A program made the translations under genes and the position numbers. A stretch of DNA of 10,003 nt, taken from positions 1 through 10,003 of the forward strand of contig JABDJQ010000096.1 of the NCBI GenBank assembly GCA_013002425.1, in the 5' to 3' direction. This DNA is from Gemmatimonadota bacterium. GTDB taxonomy: Bacteria; Orphanbacterota; Orphanbacteria; Orphanbacterales; Orphanbacteraceae. Positions within the stretch are counted from its first letter, which is position 1. Each line of letters begins with the position of its first letter. Positions 1 through 6,060 of this stretch are shown piece by piece. The notes under the pieces were generated by a model. The model was not told the DNA's origin and did not search any database. It saw nothing but the letters and a program-made list of their open reading frames with translations.

Positions 1-949
1 GCTTCTTCCACTTCGGCGGATCGCCCTCGAGCGGCACGCGCGACCAGTGCACGCGCGGCTGTCCCGTGAGGCCGCCGATCCCGTCCGGGGCCGGAGGAGC
101 GTGCGTATCGAAACGCCCGAGCATGACTCTGTCCTTGTGGTCGAACGTGAGGCTTTGCGTGTCGGGAATTTCGATCATGCCGCGCTCGCCCGCAATCTGG
201 CGAACGACGTGTGACTGCGGGCGGTTCACGCACGCGGTGATCGTGGCGACCGCGCCCCCTTCGAAGAGGACCGACGCGCTCATGAAGTCTTCGGTCTCCG
301 CGTCCTGTTTCTGGTTCACGGCCAGCGCGCTGACCTCGACCGGTGCGCCGATCAGCCACGTGAGCACGTTCAGGTCGTGGCTGAGGCTGTGCATCGTGAC
401 GCCGCCGCCCGCGTCCTTCCAGTTCTGGCGCCACGGGTAGTGCGAGTAGTATTCTTCGTCGCGGCTCTGGGCCCACGTCCACAGGATCTGGCGCGGCCGG
501 CCGATCGCTCCCTCTTCGATCAGCTTCTTCGTGGTGCGGTGAAGGCGGTGCACGCGATACTGATGGCCGACGGTAAGCACGCGCCTCTTCGCGCGCGCGG
601 TTTCGACCACGCGATCCGCGTCGGCCAGCGTAAGTGCGATCGGCTTTTCGAGAAAGACATGTAGCCCCGCTTCCATGCACTCGATGGCCATCGACGCATG
701 CAGAAGGCTCGGGGTCGCGATCGCGACGGAATCGAAGCGGCCTGAAGAAACCATCTCGCGCCAGTCCGCGAACGGTTCGGCGCCGTACTGCTTCGCGGCG
801 CCTGCGAGCCGGTCCGGGTCTTTGTCCGCAACGCCGGTCAGCGTGACGTCGGGCGATTCGGACGCGATCCGGCAGTGGACGCCGCCGATTCCGCCGACTC
901 CGATCACGCCGTGCCGCAGAAGCGGCCCATGTTCGCTGCCTGATTTCAT
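1..949 (-). CDS. Gfo/Idh/MocA-family NAD(P)-dependent oxidoreductase, 3' end outside window
   Basis: The frame is open from ATG 949 to the window edge, giving 316 residues with no stop, so the C-terminus is missing. A Rossmann nucleotide-binding motif GVGGIG lies at residues 17-22. The family's EKP motif is at 101-103, where the Lys is the usual catalytic or cofactor-binding residue. A GGGVTMHSLSHDLNVL stretch at 181-196 matches the family's substrate-side histidine/aspartate motif (His191, Asp192). Members usually have 330-400 residues and oxidise or reduce a sugar or cyclitol hydroxyl using NAD(P). The start lies 6 bases after the stop of the preceding glycosyltransferase. GGAGG sits 12 bases upstream, which is long, and a GGAGT directly abuts the ATG. 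The family is secure; the substrate cannot be read from the sequence. By context it probably modifies a sugar used by this glycan locus. Confidence 0.93.
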   Translation of the reverse strand, partial: MKSGSEHGPLLRHGVIGVGGIGGVHCRIASESPDVTLTGVADKDPDRLAGAAKQYGAEPFADWREMVSSGRFDSVAIATPSLLHASMAIECMEAGLHVFLEKPIALTLADADRVVETARAKRRVLTVGHQYRVHRLHRTTKKLIEEGAIGRPRQILWTWAQSRDEEYYSHYPWRQNWKDAGGGVTMHSLSHDLNVLTWLIGAPVEVSALAVNQKQDAETEDFMSASVLFEGGAVATITACVNRPQSHVVRQIAGERGMIEIPDTQSLTFDHKDRVMLGRFDTHAPPAPDGIGGLTGQPRVHWSRVPLEGDPPKWKK

Positions 950-955
950 ACTCCG

Positions 956-1660
956 CTACCGCCTCCGTGTTCGCGTCGCTTCGATGTAGAGCATCCTCTC
1001 GCGCAGCCCGCCGAGAAACCCGCCCAGCACGTAGGCCGCGTCGGCGATGTAGCGGATGCCCGAGAACACGATCGAACGAACGGGTGTCTTCGGATCGAAA
1101 CGAATGCCGAAGTACCAGCCCGCGCTGACCAGGAAGAGTACGCCCGCCGCGAGCAGAAGACCGCGCGCGCTCGCCGCCGCCGCTCCCCCCGCGACGAGAA
1201 GCGCAAGATGCATGAAGTGGAAGCTGCTCAGAAAGATCATGCCCGGCGCCGGAAACGGAACGTCGAGCACGCGCGCGATGCCGAACGGGTTGTCGTTCTT
1301 CTCGGACAGGTCGTAGCGAAACATCTGCAGCCGGCGGCGCGGCTCGTGTTTGCGCCAGAGATACGCGTGGCCGAGGCCGTAGTGGTACCACTGTTTCAGG
1401 AGACCGCGCAGCGTATAGCGATGGAAGTGCGCGATGCGGGCGGACGGCTCGAACCAGAGTTCGTAATTCGCGCGCGCCACGCGTATGCAGAGGTCGACGT
1501 CTTCGCCCGTATCGCAGCGGGTGTCGAAGCCGTCGACTTTTTCGAGCGCCTCTTTTCGAAAGGCGGCGTTCGCCGTCGCGAAGAACGGATGAAAGACGCC
1601 GGTTCCCTCGCGCGGCAGGTACCCTTTGCGATATCCGCATTTCGTGATGTCGATGATCAT
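956..1660 (-). CDS. Glycosyltransferase family 2, C-terminal half (acceptor-side motif plus membrane segments) of a split gene
   Basis: This 234-residue frame begins at ATG 1660, whose bases overlap the TGA of the preceding frame (ATGA). It carries the second half of a GT-A glycosyltransferase domain: NAAFRKEALEKVDGFD at residues 31-46, then the GED motif at 52-54 (the usual acceptor or catalytic acid region), then the HFHRYTLRGLLKQWYHYG region at 78-95. Hydrophobic stretches at about 141-183 and 197-217 suggest membrane anchoring at the C-terminus. It lacks the nucleotide-binding and DxD parts, which lie in the preceding frame, so alone it would not be a complete enzyme. Joined, the two halves would give about 400 residues, a normal size for membrane-associated GT2 proteins. 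The frame stays open upstream through the whole of the first half, so a frame change could lie anywhere there. It is either a frameshifted gene (mutation or assembly error) or a genuinely two-part enzyme; I favour the frameshift. Confidence 0.85.
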   Translation of the reverse strand: MIIDITKCGYRKGYLPREGTGVFHPFFATANAAFRKEALEKVDGFDTRCDTGEDVDLCIRVARANYELWFEPSARIAHFHRYTLRGLLKQWYHYGLGHAYLWRKHEPRRRLQMFRYDLSEKNDNPFGIARVLDVPFPAPGMIFLSSFHFMHLALLVAGGAAAASARGLLLAAGVLFLVSAGWYFGIRFDPKTPVRSIVFSGIRYIADAAYVLGGFLGGLRERMLYIEATRTRRR

Positions 1661-1671
1661 GCTTCGTCCTC
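1657..1671 (-). other. Frame break in GT2 gene: ATGA junction with an internal GAGGA site
   Basis: The upstream frame ends with GAA GCA TGA, and the downstream frame starts with the ATG that overlaps that stop, one base back. A GAGGA Shine-Dalgarno-like sequence (1667-1671) ends 6 bases before this ATG. I see no canonical slippery heptamer just ahead of the stop. The motif content shows that one protein domain has been divided here: DxD upstream, GED downstream. A single-base indel in this stretch would restore one continuous frame. Confidence 0.75.
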
Positions 1672-2169
1672 GTCCGGGCGCCCCATCCGCATGAGGGTTT
1701 CCGCCGCGCAGAACGATTCGATCCACGTGCCGGCGCGTTCGTCGGAGAGGATCTCGCCGCCGACCGCCCCGATGTGCGGGTTGAGAGCGAACGGCGCGAG
1801 CATGCTCGCCACCCAGTCGGGCTCGGCCACGCAGTCGTCGTCCGTGAAGATCACGATTTCGCCATTCGCTTCCCGCCACCCGCGGTTGCGGGCGTGCGGA
1901 ATCCCGGGCGTCTTTTCGACCACCACGCGAAGCGGGAGCGAGTCGCGATAGCGCGCGATCGTTTCTTCGTAGCTCACAGAAGAGTCGTTGTCGACCACGA
2001 GCACTTCGTCGGGCGTGCGCGTCTGCTTCACGAGTGACGCGAGAAGCCGGTCGAGCAGCTCCGGGCGGTCCTTCGTCACGACCACCACGCTGGCCGTCGG
2101 GTTCTCTCCGGCAACCACGGGATGTTCGCTTCGTGCGCTCCGCTTGCTCCGCTCGTTTCGTTCGCTCAC
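1657..2169 (-). CDS. Glycosyltransferase family 2, N-terminal half (nucleotide-sugar-binding part) of a split gene
   Basis: This 170-residue frame starts at GTG 2169, in a GTGA overlap with the previous gene's stop, with a GGAGG Shine-Dalgarno site upstream. Residues 25-34 (TASVVVVTKD) form the first strand of a GT-A fold. VLVVDNDSS at 56-64 and the FTDDDCVAEPDW block at 108-119 are the classic GT2 donor-binding and metal-binding (DxD) elements. NPHIGAVGGEIL at 130-141 continues the domain. The frame stops at residue 170, about where the second half of a GT2 domain should begin, and that half is found intact in the overlapping -1 frame. GT2 enzymes transfer a sugar from a nucleotide donor to a lipid-linked or nascent glycan in the cytoplasm. 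The first 17 residues precede the fold and consist of an arginine-rich tripeptide repeat. Confidence 0.88.
   Translation of the reverse strand: MSERNERSKRSARSEHPVVAGENPTASVVVVTKDRPELLDRLLASLVKQTRTPDEVLVVDNDSSVSYEETIARYRDSLPLRVVVEKTPGIPHARNRGWREANGEIVIFTDDDCVAEPDWVASMLAPFALNPHIGAVGGEILSDERAGTWIESFCAAETLMRMGRPDEDEA
2122..2166 (-). repeat. Five imperfect tandem 9-bp units encoding a three-residue repeat
   Basis: Directly after the GTG start of the GT2 gene, five 9-base units follow one another, each close to AGCGAACGR. They encode SER, NER, SKR, SAR and SEH. The period is exactly three codons, so changes in copy number keep the frame. The repeat ends just before the proline-valine leading into the catalytic fold, so it forms a charged N-terminal tail outside the enzyme domain. 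It looks like a small in-frame expansion at a gene junction. Confidence 0.8.
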
Positions 2170-3797
2170 GAGTCGATCCCCTCCAGCCAGCCGAGTGCGC
2201 CGCGAACGAGCGGCGCGACAACCGAGTCCGCGCCCTCGGGACGATCGCCCGCGGAGACGGCCGCTTCGTAAGCCGGCCCGAGCGGGCTCAGTTCCGCCGG
2301 CAACGCCATGCCCGCCGCTTCGAGCGCTTCGACGAGCGCCGCCGGCGTCATCGCATACACGACTTCCCCTTCGGCCGCCGTACGATTCAGCAGCGCGAGT
2401 TGCGCCGTTTTCCAGAAGATGCGCAGAAAGTCACGGTCGTTCAGCTTATAGATCGACGGCTTCCGTACCAGCTCATAGAACAGAAATTTCTCCTCCTCGA
2501 AGAAGTGCGCCACGGGCCGGGTCCATGCGGGGCGTTCGTCATCCCGTCCATCCAGAATCTCGAACACGTCCGGGTTGTTGAACGGCGTAAGCACGGACTG
2601 CCAGCTCTGCTCCAGATCGTGCGTGTCGATCTGGAAGGCGGCTTCGGGCGTGCGCAGATAGACTCGAAACCGGGCGCGCAGGTCGGGCGCCAGCGTTGCG
2701 TGAAAGTGATTGAGGGCCGCGATCCGTTCGACCGTGGGGGCGTTTTCGGGGTCGATCGGGATGAAGAAACCGAACTCGTCGAGGTTGAAGTACGCGGCAG
2801 GCGCGAGCTTCGTGCCGTCCGACGCGCCCGGCCCCCAGTTCACGTCGAGCCATTCGTCGAGCGATTTTCCGTGCGCCTCTTCGCGCGCGCCGGAGAACAC
2901 GCCGCGCCCGGGAACGACGCGCTGCGTGACCCGGTGGCCCGGCCGGGCATCGTGACCCGTCGCGGCAGCGAAGGAGTGACTGCTTCCGAGGCGGGCGTAG
3001 AAATCGTTCAGATGGCGGATCAGGAACGCATGGGTCTCCTCGAGCACGCCGGGGATGTCACCGCGAAACCCGCGCGAAGCCGACGCAAGAAGGCGGGCGC
3101 CGAGGGTCTGCTCGTTCTGTTCGAGACCCGGCATCGCTTTTGCGAGGGCCTCCTCGCGATCGAATGTCAGGAAGTCGCGCGTCAGCGCCAGGTCCATCTT
3201 CAAAGCCTCGCTCATCGTCTTGAAGCAGAAACTGTTGCGCGTGACGGACTCCGCGTTGTATTTGCGGTCGTGAAAGAAGCGCCACGCGAAGAGCGACCAC
3301 CACACCTTCACTTCGTTCGCGAAGCCGCCGTGGAGAGCGGTGATGTCCATGTCCGGGAGCGCGGCCACGGGATCCGAGCCTGTACGCGAGTACAGCAGCT
3401 TCCATGTGGCCTTTCCTTCGATGAAGCGAAATCGGAAGTAGTCGTTCCGTTCGTGAAGAGCACGGAGTTCCTCTTCCGTGTAGATCTCGAGAGTACGATC
3501 GAGAAGCGTCGTGATATGAGCCAGCCGGTCGTACGCCCGGCGCAGCGCTCTCTCCTCCTCTTCGGGGAACGGCCCGCCGATCACGGCGAAGTCGATGTCG
3601 CTCACGAGCGGCACGATTCGGCCTTTCGCGCCGCCGCGCCGCAGGTAGACGGCCTCGACGTGCGGATGGCGCCGAATCGCTCGAAGCGCCCACGTGGTCA
3701 CGGCCTTGTAGATTCCGAGATAGAGAGCCAGGAACGGCGGGAACGAAGTCGCGAGCACGAACCTTCGGACGGCGAGTTTGAGGCCCGGAGCGCTCAC
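2166..3797 (-). CDS. Nucleotidyltransferase-fold protein with a long uncharacterised C-terminal region
   Basis: This protein has 543 residues, starting at GTG 3797 in a GTGA overlap with the preceding GT4 gene, with GGAGG 6 bases upstream. The frame stays open much further upstream, but that part lies over the GT4 gene in another frame and is not coding. Residues 50-73 resemble the DNA polymerase beta/MNT nucleotidyltransferase signature: a small glycine patch (Gly55-Gly56), a spacer, then SDIDFAV (66-72) with the two metal-binding aspartates 67 and 69. Glu104 in LEIYTEEEL could be the third carboxylate. The remaining 430 residues match nothing I recognise. They are rich in aromatic and charged residues, with a Gly/Ala/Arg-rich linker at about 271-310 separating two blocks. 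No clear transmembrane helix or signal peptide is seen. Known relatives of the fold transfer a nucleotide to protein, RNA or a small molecule. By location its target may be a glycan, glycolipid or carrier, but this is inference. Confidence 0.75.
   Translation of the reverse strand: MSAPGLKLAVRRFVLATSFPPFLALYLGIYKAVTTWALRAIRRHPHVEAVYLRRGGAKGRIVPLVSDIDFAVIGGPFPEEEERALRRAYDRLAHITTLLDRTLEIYTEEELRALHERNDYFRFRFIEGKATWKLLYSRTGSDPVAALPDMDITALHGGFANEVKVWWSLFAWRFFHDRKYNAESVTRNSFCFKTMSEALKMDLALTRDFLTFDREEALAKAMPGLEQNEQTLGARLLASASRGFRGDIPGVLEETHAFLIRHLNDFYARLGSSHSFAAATGHDARPGHRVTQRVVPGRGVFSGAREEAHGKSLDEWLDVNWGPGASDGTKLAPAAYFNLDEFGFFIPIDPENAPTVERIAALNHFHATLAPDLRARFRVYLRTPEAAFQIDTHDLEQSWQSVLTPFNNPDVFEILDGRDDERPAWTRPVAHFFEEEKFLFYELVRKPSIYKLNDRDFLRIFWKTAQLALLNRTAAEGEVVYAMTPAALVEALEAAGMALPAELSPLGPAYEAAVSAGDRPEGADSVVAPLVRGALGWLEGIDS
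2178..2184 (-). promoter_or_regulatory. Ribosome binding site GGAGGGG for the GTG start at 2169
   Basis: GGAGGGG on the minus strand lies 8 bases ahead of GTG 2169, inside the end of the upstream coding region. It supports a GTG start in the GTGA overlap, and so translational coupling of this glycosyltransferase to the gene before it. Confidence 0.65.
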
Positions 3798-5014
3798 CGC
3801 CCGCCTCCGGCGTTCCGGTTTCCGGCCGTGCCCCCGGCGCGTGCCGCCAGCACTTTTTCGTAAACCGCCTCCGTGTTGATCGCCGTCTGCTCCCACGTCG
3901 ATTTCTCGAGCACCAGGGCGCGCGCGCGTGCGCCCAGTTCCGCGGCGAGCTTCGGCCTGGCGAGCAGGTGGAGGATGGCGGTCGCGAAACCGGGAATGTC
4001 GTGATCTTTCACGATCCAGCCGTTCCTGCCGTGATCGATGTTCTTCGCGGATCCCGCGAACGACAGCACCGGGAGGCCGGCCGCCATGTAGTTCAGCAGC
4101 TTCTGCGGGATGCCGTCGCACTCGGTGCGCGGATTCACGGCAAGGTGCGCGCGTCCGAATTCTTCGGGCAGGCGTTCGAAACCGCCCTGTACGATTTCGA
4201 TTCGGTCGCGTATCCCGAGCGCGCGCGCGAGTTCCTGGTAGGCGTCGAAACGGGATCCGGTCACGAGCACGAGCTTCAGGTCCCGTCGCTGTTTGCATGC
4301 GCCGGCGAATGCGTGAAGCAGGAGTTCGATCCCCTGATACGCGGACAGATTCCCGGCGTAAACCACGCGTCGTTCTGCGCTGTCGTCGCGCCAGCGGGTC
4401 CCGTTCATCGCGGCGGCGAAATGGGCGGATTCGACGCCGTTCTGCACCTTGCTCACGTGATCCGGCGAGAGGCCCGCGTACCGCACGAGATGCGAACGGA
4501 TCCGGTCGGTCACCGCGATCACGTGTTCGGCTTTGCGGGGAAGCCAGCCGTCGATTCGCCGCCCGATTCCGCGCTTCCAGCTCGCGGGGAGGCCGAGCTT
4601 GTAGAAAGGCAGTTCGGATTCGAGAAGCGTGTGGGCGTCGTACACGATCGGGTGCTTCGTCGCGCGCCTCGCCGCGGCGGCCACCAGAAGGCCTTCGTAG
4701 TGATGCGCGTGAATCAGATCGATGTCGTGTTCGCGCACGACCGTCCGCAGCTTTCGCGCGAGCATCGGATCGATCAGAAGCAGCTTCTGATACGTCGGAC
4801 CGGGCGAAAGCTTCCGATACGTTTTCACATCGGCAATGCGATGCACCGGGAAAGGCGTCGGTTCGTTCATGTCGCCGTGATGATACGTCACGACATGCAC
4901 TTCGTTCCCACGAGCGACGAGGGCTTCCGCCATGCGCAGAATACGTACGGGCGTCCCGCGCGGATACGGGAAGGGACACGCCGCGACCATCGCGATCCTG
5001 TAAGGCCGGCTCAT
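3794..5014 (-). CDS. Glycosyltransferase family 4 (GT-B fold)
   Basis: This 406-residue protein starts at ATG 5014 (ATGA overlap with the preceding gene; GGAAAGG 7 bases upstream). The N-terminal Rossmann lobe contains YRIAMVAACPFPYPRGTPVR (5-24), the usual acceptor-side glycine loop, and LIHAHHYEGLL (100-110). The C-terminal lobe contains VVYAGNLSAYQGIELLLHA (217-235) and NPRTECDGIPQKLLNYMAAG (294-313), typical of the GT4 donor-binding site. In the family's E-x7-E motif the second glutamate appears replaced (LLNYMAAG where LLEAMA is common), a variant that also occurs in other GT4 proteins. It would transfer a sugar from a nucleotide donor with retained anomeric configuration at the cytoplasmic side of the membrane. 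The C-terminal Gly/Arg-rich end carries the next gene's ribosome binding site. Family call is strong; donor and acceptor unknown. Confidence 0.94.
   Translation of the reverse strand: MSRPYRIAMVAACPFPYPRGTPVRILRMAEALVARGNEVHVVTYHHGDMNEPTPFPVHRIADVKTYRKLSPGPTYQKLLLIDPMLARKLRTVVREHDIDLIHAHHYEGLLVAAAARRATKHPIVYDAHTLLESELPFYKLGLPASWKRGIGRRIDGWLPRKAEHVIAVTDRIRSHLVRYAGLSPDHVSKVQNGVESAHFAAAMNGTRWRDDSAERRVVYAGNLSAYQGIELLLHAFAGACKQRRDLKLVLVTGSRFDAYQELARALGIRDRIEIVQGGFERLPEEFGRAHLAVNPRTECDGIPQKLLNYMAAGLPVLSFAGSAKNIDHGRNGWIVKDHDIPGFATAILHLLARPKLAAELGARARALVLEKSTWEQTAINTEAVYEKVLAARAGGTAGNRNAGGGR
3804..3808 (-). promoter_or_regulatory. Ribosome binding site GGAGG that fixes the GTG start at 3797
   Basis: GGAGG lies 6 bases before GTG 3797, within the last codons of the GT4 gene, where it contributes to that protein's Gly/Arg-rich end. 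Site, spacing and GTGA overlap together select this start over the long upstream extension of the same frame. Confidence 0.75.
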
Positions 5015-6060
5015 GACGACGCCTTTCCGTAGCGCGCGCGCAGGAATCGAGCGACTTCCTCGGCATTGCGATCGATATCCGTACCGAGCAGCAGTTCGAA
5101 CGTTTCGCTGCCGCGAACGAGTCGGATCGACGCCATGAGGCGCGACCAGTGAATCGGAATCTGACGAAAGGGATCGCCGAAGTCGAAGCGGATCACGTAT
5201 TCCAGCAGCTGCGGAAGCCCGGAGCCCGCCACGCAAAGCTGAAACAGCGTGCGAAACGCCTTCATGCGCGAAACGGGCAGGATGCGTGGTTCCTTCCGCT
5301 CGGTTCTCCGCCCGACGAAGAGCACCCCCGGCCCGGTTTCGCCCGCGATGCGATCCTCGAAGTAACGGGTGTCGATCAGCGTCTTCGGTCCGTATCGCCT
5401 GCGCTGGAACGGCTTTGTAAACGAGGCCGGAATCCCGTGCGGGAAGTCGGGAAGTACGCCGATGCGGATCGGCATCGGCAGAAGGGAACCGCGCCGCGTG
5501 ACGAGCGGAATTTCCTCCGAGAGCAGCCTGAAGTCGTTTTTCTTCATCAGTGAAAGCGCGAGTGTCGTCTTGCCGCCACCCATGTTCATCAGGCAGAGCG
5601 CGGCGCGCCCTTCGTACTCGACTCCCATGGCGTGAATGCGATGGATCCCTTTCGCGTCGAGAAGCGCGCCCGCCCGGGTCACGATCATGAGATACGCCTT
5701 TTCATAGAGGAGATCGCGGTCGGCCGTATGAATATCCGCCTGCCCTCTCTTCGGATCGTAAACCACGAGCACCTCGCGCCGCGAGTCGTAGTAGAGAACG
5801 CCCCCGATTCTGTAGACGTCGGCGTCTTTGGTCCGCCAGACACGCTTTCTTCCGGCGATCGAATCCCACGGCGGCTCACTGTAATGGAGACGAACCGTGA
5901 TATCGGGGCCCGCGCCCGGCGCATAAGACGCAGCATCAGGCGGCGCGCCCGGCGCATCGAGGAACAGCGAAAAGTCGGATTCCACGAAACGGATCGCCTC
6001 CTCGTCTTCGGATTCCACGCGAATGCGCGCCCCGTGAAATGTGAAATCGAGCGCATTCAT
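5011..6060 (-). CDS. HPr-kinase-related P-loop protein (HprK-like kinase)
   Basis: This 349-residue protein starts at ATG 6060, which shares one base with the previous stop (TGATG). The core resembles the C-terminal domain of HPr kinase/phosphorylase: an IHRIHAMGVEYEG strand-turn (139-151), the P-loop MGGGKTTLALSLMKK (160-174), then FRLLSEEIPLV (177-187) where classic HprK has an acidic SDD-type motif (here Ser-Glu-Glu). The usual first Gly/Ala of Walker A is a methionine (Met158-Asn159-Met160-Gly-Gly-Gly-Lys-Thr), so it deviates slightly from consensus. The first 120 residues form a separate mixed domain and the last 150 are family-specific. No transmembrane segment is evident. True HprK phosphorylates Ser46 of HPr in sugar transport control, but HprK-like proteins also occur in polysaccharide and peptide-modification loci, where the substrate is usually unknown. 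No HPr or PqqD-like partner is visible here. I infer a kinase acting within the glycan pathway. Confidence 0.8.
   Translation of the reverse strand: MNALDFTFHGARIRVESEDEEAIRFVESDFSLFLDAPGAPPDAASYAPGAGPDITVRLHYSEPPWDSIAGRKRVWRTKDADVYRIGGVLYYDSRREVLVVYDPKRGQADIHTADRDLLYEKAYLMIVTRAGALLDAKGIHRIHAMGVEYEGRAALCLMNMGGGKTTLALSLMKKNDFRLLSEEIPLVTRRGSLLPMPIRIGVLPDFPHGIPASFTKPFQRRRYGPKTLIDTRYFEDRIAGETGPGVLFVGRRTERKEPRILPVSRMKAFRTLFQLCVAGSGLPQLLEYVIRFDFGDPFRQIPIHWSRLMASIRLVRGSETFELLLGTDIDRNAEEVARFLRARYGKASS
5022..5028 (-). promoter_or_regulatory. Ribosome binding site GGAAAGG for the GT4 gene
   Basis: GGAAAGG ends 7 bases before ATG 5014, within the last codons of the HprK-like gene. It selects this ATG rather than earlier start codons in the same open frame. 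Confidence 0.65.

Noticed and set aside
1657..1700. Programmed -1 ribosomal frameshift site in the GT2 gene
   Set aside because: No X-XXY-YYZ slippery heptamer is present ahead of the TGA in the upstream frame. A GAGGA element alone is not enough evidence.
3794..3850. Gly/Arg-rich C-terminal tail of the GT4 protein as a nucleic-acid or polymer-binding element
   Set aside because: The glycine/arginine codons at the very end are accounted for by the embedded GGAGG site for the next gene.
2034..3863. A 609-residue plus-strand reading frame opposite the nucleotidyltransferase gene
   Set aside because: It is the GC-rich shadow of the minus-strand gene, with arginine-rich low-complexity translation and no domain.
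3798..5066. A long upstream extension of the nucleotidyltransferase frame, giving a protein of over 950 residues
   Set aside because: The extension lies on top of the GT4 gene in another frame, is very arginine-rich and shows no motif. The GGAGG site and GTGA overlap mark GTG 3797 as the start.
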